Shown here piece after piece: positions 52,171 to 61,059 of a DNA stretch of 64,000 nt. A program made the translations under genes and the position numbers. Numbering within the stretch: position 1 is the stretch's first letter; each line of letters opens with the position of its first letter. The notes beneath the pieces are model-generated. The model saw only the letters and a program-made list of their open reading frames with translations. It was not told where the DNA came from and made no database searches. The stretch spans positions 3,100,001 to 3,164,000 of the forward strand of contig JAWKLJ010000001.1 of assembly GCA_041392805.1 (NCBI GenBank). The letters run 5' to 3'. Source of the stretch: Saprospiraceae bacterium. GTDB lineage: Bacteria; Bacteroidota; Bacteroidia; Chitinophagales; Saprospiraceae.

Positions 52171-55092
52171 ATGAAAACGACCGCTTCCATATTCTTCTTC
52201 AGTCTTTTCACCCTTACTTCTTTGATCGCCCAAAAAATCGATAATGAGGGAATCCGCGCATTAGTAGAAAAGTATAAAGTTGATCCCAAAGGCCCTTATC
52301 AGGATATTCGATGGTTTTGCAAAGATGGTACCGTCATTCCCCCGAAGGAAAAATGCCCTGAACCAGGTGGTGTGCAACGAGCAAAATATAAAAACGAAGT
52401 GGTCACACTTGGGCAAACCAACCATATTTTTCTTGGACAAATACTTTCTAATACACCCAAAGAAGATTTCTGGGATGAGGCACAATTCAATTCCAGGTTA
52501 AGGCAATATCAACTTGAAAAATACCTGCGAACGATTGACAATGGCTGGGTATTGCAGCGGGGGCAGTACTATCGGGGTGCTTTTCAGGTAGAAGATGAAC
52601 AAGCCTGGGGCATCGAGTTTTTTACCTGGTTGTTAAGCAAGGACGAGGTACTAGACAAGCAATTTTTCCTCCTTCGGCAAGCCGTAAAAGATATTCCTCA
52701 TCGCGGCGAAGACAGTAAAACATTTAGGGTTAGAGCGATTTCAAAGACGATCTCCGACGAGTATGCCGCCTTCCAGAATTTACGGGTAAAAATTCATGGC
52801 CAACCAGAGGCCTCTGATATCGAGAAAGTGCTTGCTTTTAGGGATGCTCATCAGTCCAAACTAAATGCTAACCTACTCAAACAATTCGATCAATTGCTAG
52901 CGGACATGAAAGAAGTCTATAAGCCGGTCGACTTGAAGGTTCTCCAGCAGTTCATGCAGAACATACCTAAAGATTCTCCCATCGGTGCTTCTCTTTCCAA
53001 TTATATCAAAGCATATGCTCAACCAACAGAAGGACCCAGTCGTATCATGGCCACTGCCGAACAATTGGTAGCTATCAGATCCGAAATATTAAACGTGAAA
53101 AGCCGAAAGGCAAGATTGGCCTTACTGGATATCTCTAATGCCTTGGAAGAACTTTTCTTCCGAGAAAATATCGAATGGCACCCTCAAACGATAGGTGATG
53201 CCATGGAAAAAGTCTGCTATGCTAGTTTAGCAGCCGAGGGAACCGGATTTATTGAACCCTGGGAATGGGATCAAGTGGGTACGATATTAACCACTACGCC
53301 TGCTTTGGATACCATCAGTTTGCTGCATTTATCTCAATTTGCAGAAAGAGCACGCAGCCTGGTGGAATGGGGAAGCGCCATGGTAAATGGCGTATACAAA
53401 GATGTCGTTACCTTATATGGTGGTTTTGAGCCCTTGGCATATAGTTTCTACGATGACCGCATCCGGTCCTCTGTTTTACTCAATCTCGGGCAAACCATTG
53501 GGCAATTAGGCGATTTTATAGCGCAAGAGGCGAATTGGAGCAACAAAGTGTTAGCTATCCCAAACCAAAGTAGTATTCGAGGCTTAAACCCTGGTTTCGC
53601 CAAGGGGGAGCTGGTCGTAGTACCAGGAAATGAAAACGATATAGAAGTTTCCAAAGACAAGATTTATGTCTTTCACCACCCCCCATCGGACCTTAAACCT
53701 GTGGCGGGTATTGCCACTGTGACAGAAGGCAATATGGTTTCTCATGTCCAATTGCTAGCCCGCAACCTGGGCATTCCTAACGCCGTTGTCTCTGGAAGCA
53801 ATCTGGAGGATTTGCGCCAATATTCCGGTCAGCAAATGTTTTTTGCGGTTTCCAATCGGGGGACCGTCGTAATGAAGCCAGTCAAAGACATGACTGCGCA
53901 GGAGAAAGAGCTATTCTTGCAAAAAGAACGGACAGAGGAGAAAATCTCTGTCCCTATCGAAAAAATCGACCTCAGCAAGAATACACTGCTAAACATGCGC
54001 AGCATAGATGCGACCGCTTCCGGTAAAATCTGTGGCCCCAAAGCAGCCAACCTGGGCCAACTCAAACAGCTATTCCCCGACAATGTAGTGGAAGGCCTGG
54101 TCATCCCCTTTGGCGTGTTCAAAAAACACTTGGATCAGGAAATGCCAGCACAGCAAATGACCTATTGGGCCTTTTTAAACAAAACGTTCGAGCAGGCCCA
54201 ACAGCTGCAAAAAGGTGGCCAAAACGAGGAAGCCGTTGAATCCTTCATTTTGGGAGAATTAAACCTGCTCAAAGAGGCGATCAAAAACATACATTTCACT
54301 GAGGACTTTCTCGCGGATTTAGACCGTCAATTTCAACAAGCATTCGGAAAGCCCATTGGAAGCGTACCCGTTTTTCTTCGTAGTGACACCAATATGGAAG
54401 ACCTCAAAGAATTCACTGGTGCAGGACTAAACCTTACGCTTTTCAATGTCGTAGAGAAGGATAAAATTATTCAAGGAATAAGAGAAGTGTGGGCATCACC
54501 TTATACGGAAAGGAGTTTCAAATGGAGGCAGCGATATTTGCTCAATCCCGAGAATGTTTTCCCCTCCATTCTCATCATCCCTAGTGTCGATGTGGACTAT
54601 TCTGGCGTACTGATCACCAAGGGTATTACCAATAATGTAGAAAAGGACATGACCATCGCTTTTAATTTTGGTGCCGGTGGTGCAGTGGATGGCCAGTCTG
54701 CGGAATCTTATTTATTATTTCAAAATGACTATCAAAAACTACTTTCTCCCGCCAGAGAAGCTTCCTATCGACGCCTACCTGCAAGTGGAGGAACCAAAAC
54801 GGTATACGCCTTTTTTAATCAGCCCATTTTAAATCCTAAAAACCTGCATGATATTCGGGGACTGACAACGGAAATTTATGAAAAATTACCCAATGCGCCT
54901 GGCATAGAAACGAAAGGGCCCTTTGATGTAGAACTGGGATTTAAAGACGATCACTTGTGGCTTTTCCAGGTTCGCCCTTATGTTGAGAACAAAAACGCTT
55001 TGAGTTCTAGCTATTTAGAAGAAATTACCCCAAAAACGATTACAGATAAAAGAATAAGCTTGGAAACCAAGCTACTCAATACAATAAAATGA
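52171..55092 (+). CDS. Exported dikinase-like protein (glucan water dikinase / PPDK superfamily)
   Basis: The ATG at 52171 begins a signal peptide (MKTTASIFFFSLFTLTSLIAQ); 973 residues. After a long helical N-terminal part (~25-470) comes a swivelling phosphohistidine domain whose motif NMVSHVQLLARNLGIP puts His525 where glucan water dikinases have SHVSVRARN. From about residue 615 an ATP-grasp nucleotide-binding domain follows (KICGPKAANLGQL, then FLRSDTNMEDLKEFTGAGL, then FNFGAGGAVDGQS, and ELGFKDDHLWLFQVRPY at the end). The His-then-ATP order is that of GWD/PWD. Family members transfer the beta-phosphate of ATP to an acceptor. An exported version has no ATP in its compartment by default, which makes it unusual. 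It is 30 bp from the next gene. Confidence 0.8.
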   Translation: MKTTASIFFFSLFTLTSLIAQKIDNEGIRALVEKYKVDPKGPYQDIRWFCKDGTVIPPKEKCPEPGGVQRAKYKNEVVTLGQTNHIFLGQILSNTPKEDFWDEAQFNSRLRQYQLEKYLRTIDNGWVLQRGQYYRGAFQVEDEQAWGIEFFTWLLSKDEVLDKQFFLLRQAVKDIPHRGEDSKTFRVRAISKTISDEYAAFQNLRVKIHGQPEASDIEKVLAFRDAHQSKLNANLLKQFDQLLADMKEVYKPVDLKVLQQFMQNIPKDSPIGASLSNYIKAYAQPTEGPSRIMATAEQLVAIRSEILNVKSRKARLALLDISNALEELFFRENIEWHPQTIGDAMEKVCYASLAAEGTGFIEPWEWDQVGTILTTTPALDTISLLHLSQFAERARSLVEWGSAMVNGVYKDVVTLYGGFEPLAYSFYDDRIRSSVLLNLGQTIGQLGDFIAQEANWSNKVLAIPNQSSIRGLNPGFAKGELVVVPGNENDIEVSKDKIYVFHHPPSDLKPVAGIATVTEGNMVSHVQLLARNLGIPNAVVSGSNLEDLRQYSGQQMFFAVSNRGTVVMKPVKDMTAQEKELFLQKERTEEKISVPIEKIDLSKNTLLNMRSIDATASGKICGPKAANLGQLKQLFPDNVVEGLVIPFGVFKKHLDQEMPAQQMTYWAFLNKTFEQAQQLQKGGQNEEAVESFILGELNLLKEAIKNIHFTEDFLADLDRQFQQAFGKPIGSVPVFLRSDTNMEDLKEFTGAGLNLTLFNVVEKDKIIQGIREVWASPYTERSFKWRQRYLLNPENVFPSILIIPSVDVDYSGVLITKGITNNVEKDMTIAFNFGAGGAVDGQSAESYLLFQNDYQKLLSPAREASYRRLPASGGTKTVYAFFNQPILNPKNLHDIRGLTTEIYEKLPNAPGIETKGPFDVELGFKDDHLWLFQVRPYVENKNALSSSYLEEITPKTITDKRISLETKLLNTIK

Positions 55093-55122
55093 GCAGTTTT
55101 CTAAAAATATTGAACTAATCGC

Positions 55123-56382
55123 ATGAAAAATAAAACCTATTTGCTTGTTTTTCTTTTCCTTATTGGCGGATATGCTGAAACCATGGCCTATCCCATTGAT
55201 GGATATCTCCTGACAGGGATTCGCAGGCTCTTACGCCTAGAATTAATTCAAAAAGGAGAAATAAAAGATACGCCGCTGATTTTAGGCGCTCAAAAGTCCA
55301 TTAATGACATCAAGCTCAACCTTTATCAAACGGCCAAAGGAGATAGCTTACAACAATTGCCTGTGGTTGATCCCGATTTGCAAAAAACACTCAATGCCTT
55401 TTTTCCAAACCTACACGAAAGCTACTCCATTGCCTTAATGGATATCACCCCCAATAAACCTATTCGTTATGCCAGTCGTCAAGAGATGAGGGGATTTCAG
55501 CCTGGCAGCGTCGGAAAGTTGGCGGTTATCACCAGTCTCTTTTGTGAATTGGAAACGCTCTTTCCCGACTCTTTTGAACAAAGACGTCAATTACTAAAAA
55601 CACGTATGGTTAAAGCGGGTAAATGGGGGGTCTATGACGAGCATACGGTTCCCTTTTATGATCCCGAAACCCGAAAATTGGTTAAAAGACAAGTCACCGA
55701 AAAGGACATCTTTTCTTTGTACGAATGGGCCGATCATATGCTGTCTGTAAGTAATAATGGGGCAGCTAGTATCGTATGGCGTGAAGCCATCCTAATGAGG
55801 GTATTTGGGGCTAAGTATTTAACATTAACCGAACCAGAAGCCGAGGCTTATTTTAGTAGTACGCCTAAAGCGGAATTGTCTGACATTGCCATTTCGGTGG
55901 TAAACGAGCCCCTGAGGTCGCTTGGCATTGAGGAAGATGAATGGCGACTTGGCACTATGTTTACCAGAGGTGCTACTGGCATTATACCGGGTAAAGGTGG
56001 CAGCCTGGGTACACCTCAGGGCCTCATGAAATGGATGGTAGCCCTCGAAAGAGGTATGATTACCGATTATAGCACCAGCCTGGAGATTAAGCGCCTTATG
56101 TACATGACTGATCGACGAATTAGATATGCCGGGAATGCCAGCTTGAAGGAGGCAGCAGTCTACTTTAAATCCGGAAGTTTGTACAAATGCAAACCCGAAG
56201 AAGGTTATCAATGTGCCAAATACATGGGGAATGTTGAAAACTATATGAATTCCGTAGCGATCATCGAACAGCCTGATAGCACGACGTACTTCGTCGCCTT
56301 AATGACGAATGTACTAAAGAAAAATTCGAATATTGACCATAGTGCCTTAGCCGCTAAGGTAGATCAATTGATCCGAAAATAG
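55123..56382 (+). CDS. Class A beta-lactamase-like serine hydrolase, exported
   Basis: 419 residues with a signal peptide (LLVFLFLIGGYAETMA). The class A motifs are present: SVGK (SxxK) after GFQPG, SNN (in place of SDN) in LSVSNNGAAS, and KSG (in place of KTG) in AVYFKSGSLY. The region between is longer than in true class A enzymes. It is 30 bp after the dikinase gene and probably co-transcribed. Its end is only 9 bp from the convergent translocase gene. The substrate is unknown; a cell-wall or ester substrate is likely. Confidence 0.8.
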   Translation: MKNKTYLLVFLFLIGGYAETMAYPIDGYLLTGIRRLLRLELIQKGEIKDTPLILGAQKSINDIKLNLYQTAKGDSLQQLPVVDPDLQKTLNAFFPNLHESYSIALMDITPNKPIRYASRQEMRGFQPGSVGKLAVITSLFCELETLFPDSFEQRRQLLKTRMVKAGKWGVYDEHTVPFYDPETRKLVKRQVTEKDIFSLYEWADHMLSVSNNGAASIVWREAILMRVFGAKYLTLTEPEAEAYFSSTPKAELSDIAISVVNEPLRSLGIEEDEWRLGTMFTRGATGIIPGKGGSLGTPQGLMKWMVALERGMITDYSTSLEIKRLMYMTDRRIRYAGNASLKEAAVYFKSGSLYKCKPEEGYQCAKYMGNVENYMNSVAIIEQPDSTTYFVALMTNVLKKNSNIDHSALAAKVDQLIRK

Positions 56383-56391
56383 TCTCGTTTA

Positions 56392-59217
56392 TCAAGCAAC
56401 TGTAACTAAAGTGCTGAGGACCTCCATAGCGAGGTCCTTTATCGCTCCTTTTTCTTGTTCATAGGCTTGACCGACCATAGCCACATACTCTTTATCTCCC
56501 ATCGCCGCGATGAGCCTAAGTGTTGCCATTTTTAAAGGATTATCTCCTCGCCTCAGCAATACTTGAAAGCATTCCTTTTCAGTAGGAATCTTTAAATTCA
56601 TTTGTTGTATTGCTTCTTCGGAAACCGAATCGAGTAAGGCGGTCTCAATAATAGGTATCAATACTTTTTTCAAATTGGGGTCCAATAAGTTGTCGAGAAA
56701 TTCCAATGCATTCACCCGCAGGTCGGGTTGTTTACTTTGTATCCCCTTATAAATGATGTGTATATCTTCAGGTGGGTATTTCAGTCCCAACCACCTAAAG
56801 ATGCGTTCGAGGTGTTGGTCGAGGCGTTTTTCAAGTAAGGTAATCAAGTAATGCCTGTCTTTAGCTATTTTGCCCTGGTGGTCTAGAACCGGTCGCTGTG
56901 ATTCTTGCTGCTTGATTTGGGTATATAAAATCGAAAGGGTACTTTGGTACCACTGTGCTTCTTGGTGGATGTAGTGTAGTATTCCCTTGCTCTTCATCAA
57001 ATCCAGGTGTGGGTACTTCTTTTTCATTTGAGTCAGCGCCCGCAACGCGGCCATGTTAACAGCTGGTTCTGGAGACTGAATCTGCCTAAACAGTAAGTTA
57101 ACGGCCTCTGGGGTTCCGAACTTCCCAATTACACCTGGAATCGCCTGTAGAATGGCCATCGGTAGGGCTTCCTCCCTTTCCATAAATTCGGATAAAGGCT
57201 TGACAATTTCTGGTCCAAAATTGACAAGTGCCGTTCTTGCTTCCTCCTTCAAGGCATGGTTACCGAGGAATTCAATCAATAAGGGAATAAAATAAGGATT
57301 AAGGGTGTCTCCAGCCGAAAGAATGGCCTGTATTTGAATAAACCGATTGGGGTGCTTGAGGTATGCCTCAATATGAGGAAAAAAATAAGGAATTTTTGCA
57401 AACCCCATCGCTTTGAGCATTCCTATAATATAGGTTTGTTTCCGCACGGGGTCCTGAATTAAATCGATACCTAGCAAGTGTTCTTTCAGGCGTTTTTCTA
57501 AATTAAATCCCACCTTTAAAGTTGGATTGTCCCTACTTTCTTTTGCCAAACTTATCAGCGCTGCGACTCGCAAATCTAAGTCAGGATCATTTAAATAGAC
57601 GGTTATTTGCTGCAAGGCATGGGAGGGATAGTGTTCAATCAGGTATTCAATTGCCGCTACTTTAACATTTTGGGTGGGTGCTTTTACCAGGGATTCGATT
57701 TCATCAAGTGCTACGGCTTGCTTAAAAAAGTAGAGGTTGTTGATAGCAAGTTCTACAACAGCTGGGGAAGAATGCCGCAGGAGTAATTTAATATCTTCCC
57801 AAAAACGTTCATCCGGCTGTTCTTTTATTTTTTTCAATGCAGAAAGGAGTTGTCTTTCTGTTCCGCTATGCAGCACCCTTCTCCATTTGTCAATCAAAGG
57901 TTCCTTTACCTTTTTCTGTAGTTTTCCGTCTCTGCTTTCTTCAATTTTAAGCCGGAAGGAAGCGAGGTATTCTTCCCGCACTTTTAAAATAAAATAAAAC
58001 CAAAGTGTAATCAATCCAATAATCATCAAGTTGATAATCTGTGGACTTAGATCAAGTGCATTCACAAAGAAAATCAAAATAATGCCACTAGTACCAGTTG
58101 CCACACTATCGATAAACACATCGATAAAGGTCTTTGTCTGGTTTTTAGTTTCACTTGGTATAGGTAGTGCCAATAACTCTACGGCGGCTTTATTGATAGA
58201 CTGCTTGAGGCTACCATCACTCATTTTGATAAAGATGGCAACCCATAATTCAGGTACGATCAACAACAAAAGTGCCCCAAGCAAAATACTACCTGGCAGA
58301 AAAAACAGCGAAGTCCCTACACCAAGGGTTCCTACGACCCGTCTGGTGAGAAAGACCTGAAGGACAAGCGAAATGACATTGAAATTGGAAAACCAAAATC
58401 CAAAAAAGGCCGTGAGTTCATCTGGGTCAGCTATCTTTTCAGCAGCAATGGCATTAAATTGATAATCAACTAATTTGGCCACAATAACGCTTATTCCCAC
58501 AATCCCCGCCAGAAAGGTCAAGTGCCTCGAGCTCAGAATAAGTCGCAAAGGATTCGTCACCCTGGCGATCTTTTTCCTGCGCTGGAATTTTGTCTGTGTT
58601 GACAGTACCTTATACTTCCAAATAAAAAGTGTGATGGGTATACAAAACACTAAGAACCCCGCACCTATAAATAACAAATTACTGCTTCCCAATGGTTCTG
58701 CCAATGCCGTTGTCAGATAGCCTCCAAAAATACCGCCGGCAATGGCCCCTGCCCCAATAAATCCAAACAAACGCTTGGCTTCCCTGGCATTAAATACCAC
58801 ATTAGCCAAAATCCAAAACTGAGAAGAGGTTAAAACCGCAAAAATGGCTACCCAAATATAAAAGACATATAAAATCCCACCTTCCACCACTTCCAAGCCT
58901 AGCAAAATCGCGAATAACAAAAATAAAACAATAGAAATAGACAGTGTCCAAATTATAATCCTTACCAAATTGATCCGCCCCAAAAAACGGGCATAAATGT
59001 TGGACGTAATAGCCGCAAATAAAGCAACAAGCATAAATGCAATGGGCAGTGCTTCTATTCCTAGTTTTGACAAGAAAAGCCCATTAACGGTGGGTTTAAC
59101 AATCAGCAGGGTTGAAATAAGTAGGAAAATATTCAGTTGCATGAGTAAAACACGAAAGACCTCTCCATCCCGGATACCAAATGTTGTCCTCAGTATTTTC
59201 CTTATTGTATTACTCAT
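56392..59217 (-). CDS. ATP/ADP translocase (NTT)-like membrane protein with C-terminal HEAT repeats
   Basis: 941 residues. Residues ~1-415 hold about 12 membrane segments with the MFS/TLC pattern (LLMQLNIFLLISTLLIVKP, RLFGFIGAGAIAGGIFGGYL, DGSLKQSINKAAVELLALPIP, KTFIDVFIDSVATG), where ..SLKQSINK..ELLALPIP..K..FID is typical of the nucleotide transporter (Npt) family. Residues ~430-941 are helical HEAT-like repeats (VVELAINNLYFFKQ, DLDLRVAALISLAKE, PAVNMAALRALTQM, PDLRVNALEFLDNL). NTT-HEAT fusions are known in free-living bacteria, but their transport direction and substrate are not. It follows a class A-like hydrolase gene on the minus strand by 49 bp. Confidence 0.82.
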   Translation of the reverse strand: MSNTIRKILRTTFGIRDGEVFRVLLMQLNIFLLISTLLIVKPTVNGLFLSKLGIEALPIAFMLVALFAAITSNIYARFLGRINLVRIIIWTLSISIVLFLLFAILLGLEVVEGGILYVFYIWVAIFAVLTSSQFWILANVVFNAREAKRLFGFIGAGAIAGGIFGGYLTTALAEPLGSSNLLFIGAGFLVFCIPITLFIWKYKVLSTQTKFQRRKKIARVTNPLRLILSSRHLTFLAGIVGISVIVAKLVDYQFNAIAAEKIADPDELTAFFGFWFSNFNVISLVLQVFLTRRVVGTLGVGTSLFFLPGSILLGALLLLIVPELWVAIFIKMSDGSLKQSINKAAVELLALPIPSETKNQTKTFIDVFIDSVATGTSGIILIFFVNALDLSPQIINLMIIGLITLWFYFILKVREEYLASFRLKIEESRDGKLQKKVKEPLIDKWRRVLHSGTERQLLSALKKIKEQPDERFWEDIKLLLRHSSPAVVELAINNLYFFKQAVALDEIESLVKAPTQNVKVAAIEYLIEHYPSHALQQITVYLNDPDLDLRVAALISLAKESRDNPTLKVGFNLEKRLKEHLLGIDLIQDPVRKQTYIIGMLKAMGFAKIPYFFPHIEAYLKHPNRFIQIQAILSAGDTLNPYFIPLLIEFLGNHALKEEARTALVNFGPEIVKPLSEFMEREEALPMAILQAIPGVIGKFGTPEAVNLLFRQIQSPEPAVNMAALRALTQMKKKYPHLDLMKSKGILHYIHQEAQWYQSTLSILYTQIKQQESQRPVLDHQGKIAKDRHYLITLLEKRLDQHLERIFRWLGLKYPPEDIHIIYKGIQSKQPDLRVNALEFLDNLLDPNLKKVLIPIIETALLDSVSEEAIQQMNLKIPTEKECFQVLLRRGDNPLKMATLRLIAAMGDKEYVAMVGQAYEQEKGAIKDLAMEVLSTLVTVA

Positions 59218-59266
59218 GCAACACCATCCCTTTTCTTCTGGTTATCTATGTGACCAATGTCCTTCA

Positions 59267-60199
59267 TCAATCACCTATGCTTTTGGTTTTCAGGTTTAAT
59301 ACATCCTCTGCTACGTTCACTAAATCGCGAATAATGGATTCGCCTGCACTATCCTGGATTAAAGCTACTAAAATATATCTTCGATTTGGATCTTTCCCCC
59401 AAACCAAAACAGAATCAGAGTGAAAATCTTTCCATGAACCTGACTTCCGATATATTTTTGCGCCTGGCGCTATTTCGTCGAGGGTATGTACAAATTTGTG
59501 ATGCAGGGCTGGATCGGCCATGATGTTCAGCATCTGTTTGGACCGTTCAAAATTTATCAGTTTACCCATGGTTAGTAAATAATAAAAACGACAGACTTGC
59601 GAAACCGTCGCTGCATGGCTTAAGCCTTTAATGGGATCGGGGTGTCGTTCGCCCGAGGCTGCATATCTTTTCCCCACCCATAGACCACCACCGTAATCTT
59701 CATCATACAACCCATAGGCCGGATCAGTCAATACGCTTTCTATTTTGTTATAGCCTAACCGATCAATCATCCTGGTAGAAGCCTGGTTATCCGAGCGACT
59801 TATCATCAACCGGAGCTCATTTCGCAAGTCTGGTGAATCCTTTAATTCTTTTTTTTCTAAAGCATCCATTGCTGCCAGGAGAATGGCGATTTTCGGTAAA
59901 CTAGCTGCATACATCATCTCATTACCATTGATCCTTGCATACCGCGCTTGCATTGGGTCCTTTAAATCTACCAAGCCTACAGCCATCCTTTTTTCATCGA
60001 TGAGTTTTTTCCAGTCTTTATGACTATTCAACTTTTTAGTGAGTTGCGCTTGAAGATGCTGATCCGTCAGATCCCGTAAGGGGAGAATAAAAGCATCTGG
60101 AATAAATAAGGGCAATTTCGGGCTAGCTGTTACAAGTTTAGCCTGAGCAAATAAGCTCCAAGGCGCCATCAATAAAAACAACAGTATTGTGTTTTTCAT
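59267..60199 (-). CDS. Class A beta-lactamase-like serine hydrolase (second copy type)
   Basis: 310 residues with a signal peptide (TILLFLLMAPWSLFAQ). Class A motifs: SLPK (SxxK) in MMYAASLPKIAIL, SDN in MISRSDNQAST, and KSG in IYRKSGSWKDFHSD. It is more canonical in length than the product at 55123-56382. The gene is 49 bp upstream of the translocase gene and 56 bp downstream of the nuclease-like gene. It may act on peptidoglycan-related or other envelope substrates; true beta-lactam hydrolysis cannot be inferred because the Omega-loop Glu is not clear. Confidence 0.85.
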   Translation of the reverse strand: MKNTILLFLLMAPWSLFAQAKLVTASPKLPLFIPDAFILPLRDLTDQHLQAQLTKKLNSHKDWKKLIDEKRMAVGLVDLKDPMQARYARINGNEMMYAASLPKIAILLAAMDALEKKELKDSPDLRNELRLMISRSDNQASTRMIDRLGYNKIESVLTDPAYGLYDEDYGGGLWVGKRYAASGERHPDPIKGLSHAATVSQVCRFYYLLTMGKLINFERSKQMLNIMADPALHHKFVHTLDEIAPGAKIYRKSGSWKDFHSDSVLVWGKDPNRRYILVALIQDSAGESIIRDLVNVAEDVLNLKTKSIGD

Positions 60200-60255
60200 A
60201 TTGACAAAAGATTTACATATTTGAGACCAGAACGCAACTTTTGCAAAAAGATTCT

Positions 60256-60849
60256 TTAGGAAACAGAATAATCGACGAACATTGAATTTGAAAAAGGATG
60301 GCTTCTGGAATCTGCCAAAGATACTATGATTTTTTCATCACCTAAAAGGTCATTTACCAAATCTGCCAAACACTTAAAATACACATTATCAACCTCTTCT
60401 AGCTCAACCCAAAGTATTACTTGTAGCTGGTGATGATCTCGGATACAACGGCCTACCTTCGTCCAGAAAAAACGGTCATAATGATAAAATGGAGAGCGAA
60501 TAATGAATGGTAAAAACCACCTATACAAAAAGCTTTTGCGATAATAGGTGATGACGGCATCTACCGCTGACAGGGTATCTGATACTTTATCACTGAGCGA
60601 TTGAGCAAGGGCTTCGGGTGGTTTGGGGATGGGACGTATTGGTTTTCCGGTATCCCTATGATAGCGGGTACGGTAATTTTTGACTTCAAAGAAAACGGCT
60701 AAATTTTCTTTTATGTTGAGGGCGATAAAGTCAACACCTTTCAAGCCCACACCACTAAGTCCTTTATAATAACGATGACTATCATATTTTTTGACCACCC
60801 AGCTTCGGTCGAAGCTAAAAATCAAGTCACTTTCTTCAAAAGTCTTCAT
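60256..60849 (-). CDS. PD-(D/E)XK nuclease-like protein
   Basis: 197 residues without signal peptide. The N-terminal part shows the restriction-endonuclease-like core: GVDFIALN (D40), then a strand LAVFFEVKNYR with E55-V-K57, the D..ExK arrangement. The rest is helical with basic stretches (YRKSFLYRWFLPF). No partner methylase is near, and an unrelated hydrolase gene follows 56 bp downstream on the same strand. I do not recognise a narrower family. It may be a DNA-repair or conflict nuclease (inference). Confidence 0.6.
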   Translation of the reverse strand: MKTFEESDLIFSFDRSWVVKKYDSHRYYKGLSGVGLKGVDFIALNIKENLAVFFEVKNYRTRYHRDTGKPIRPIPKPPEALAQSLSDKVSDTLSAVDAVITYYRKSFLYRWFLPFIIRSPFYHYDRFFWTKVGRCIRDHHQLQVILWVELEEVDNVYFKCLADLVNDLLGDEKIIVSLADSRSHPFSNSMFVDYSVS

Positions 60850-61000
60850 GACAAACTGCTTCCAGAGGTTGGGAGGGCCCGAAAATTTCGAACGTATTCA
60901 TTAGGTGTTTGCAAAGTGATTTTTTTGAAGATCGCATTAAAGGTAGATTTGGGTACTATTACTAACAGCAGAAAAACTAAAAAGATTATTCAGCACAACA

Positions 61001-61036
61001 AAAAGGGGAACGCTTTTTTCAAGCCGTTCCCCTTTT
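61001..61036. terminator. Rho-independent terminator after atpG
   Basis: AAAAGGGGAACG (61001-61012) pairs with CGTTCCCCTTTT (61025-61036), a perfect 12-bp stem with a 12-nt loop. Read on the minus strand it lies 24 bp beyond the atpG stop and ends in TTTTTGTTG. It closes the ATP synthase operon. Confidence 0.85.
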
Positions 61037-61059
61037 CTATATCGCTAATTATGGTTAAT

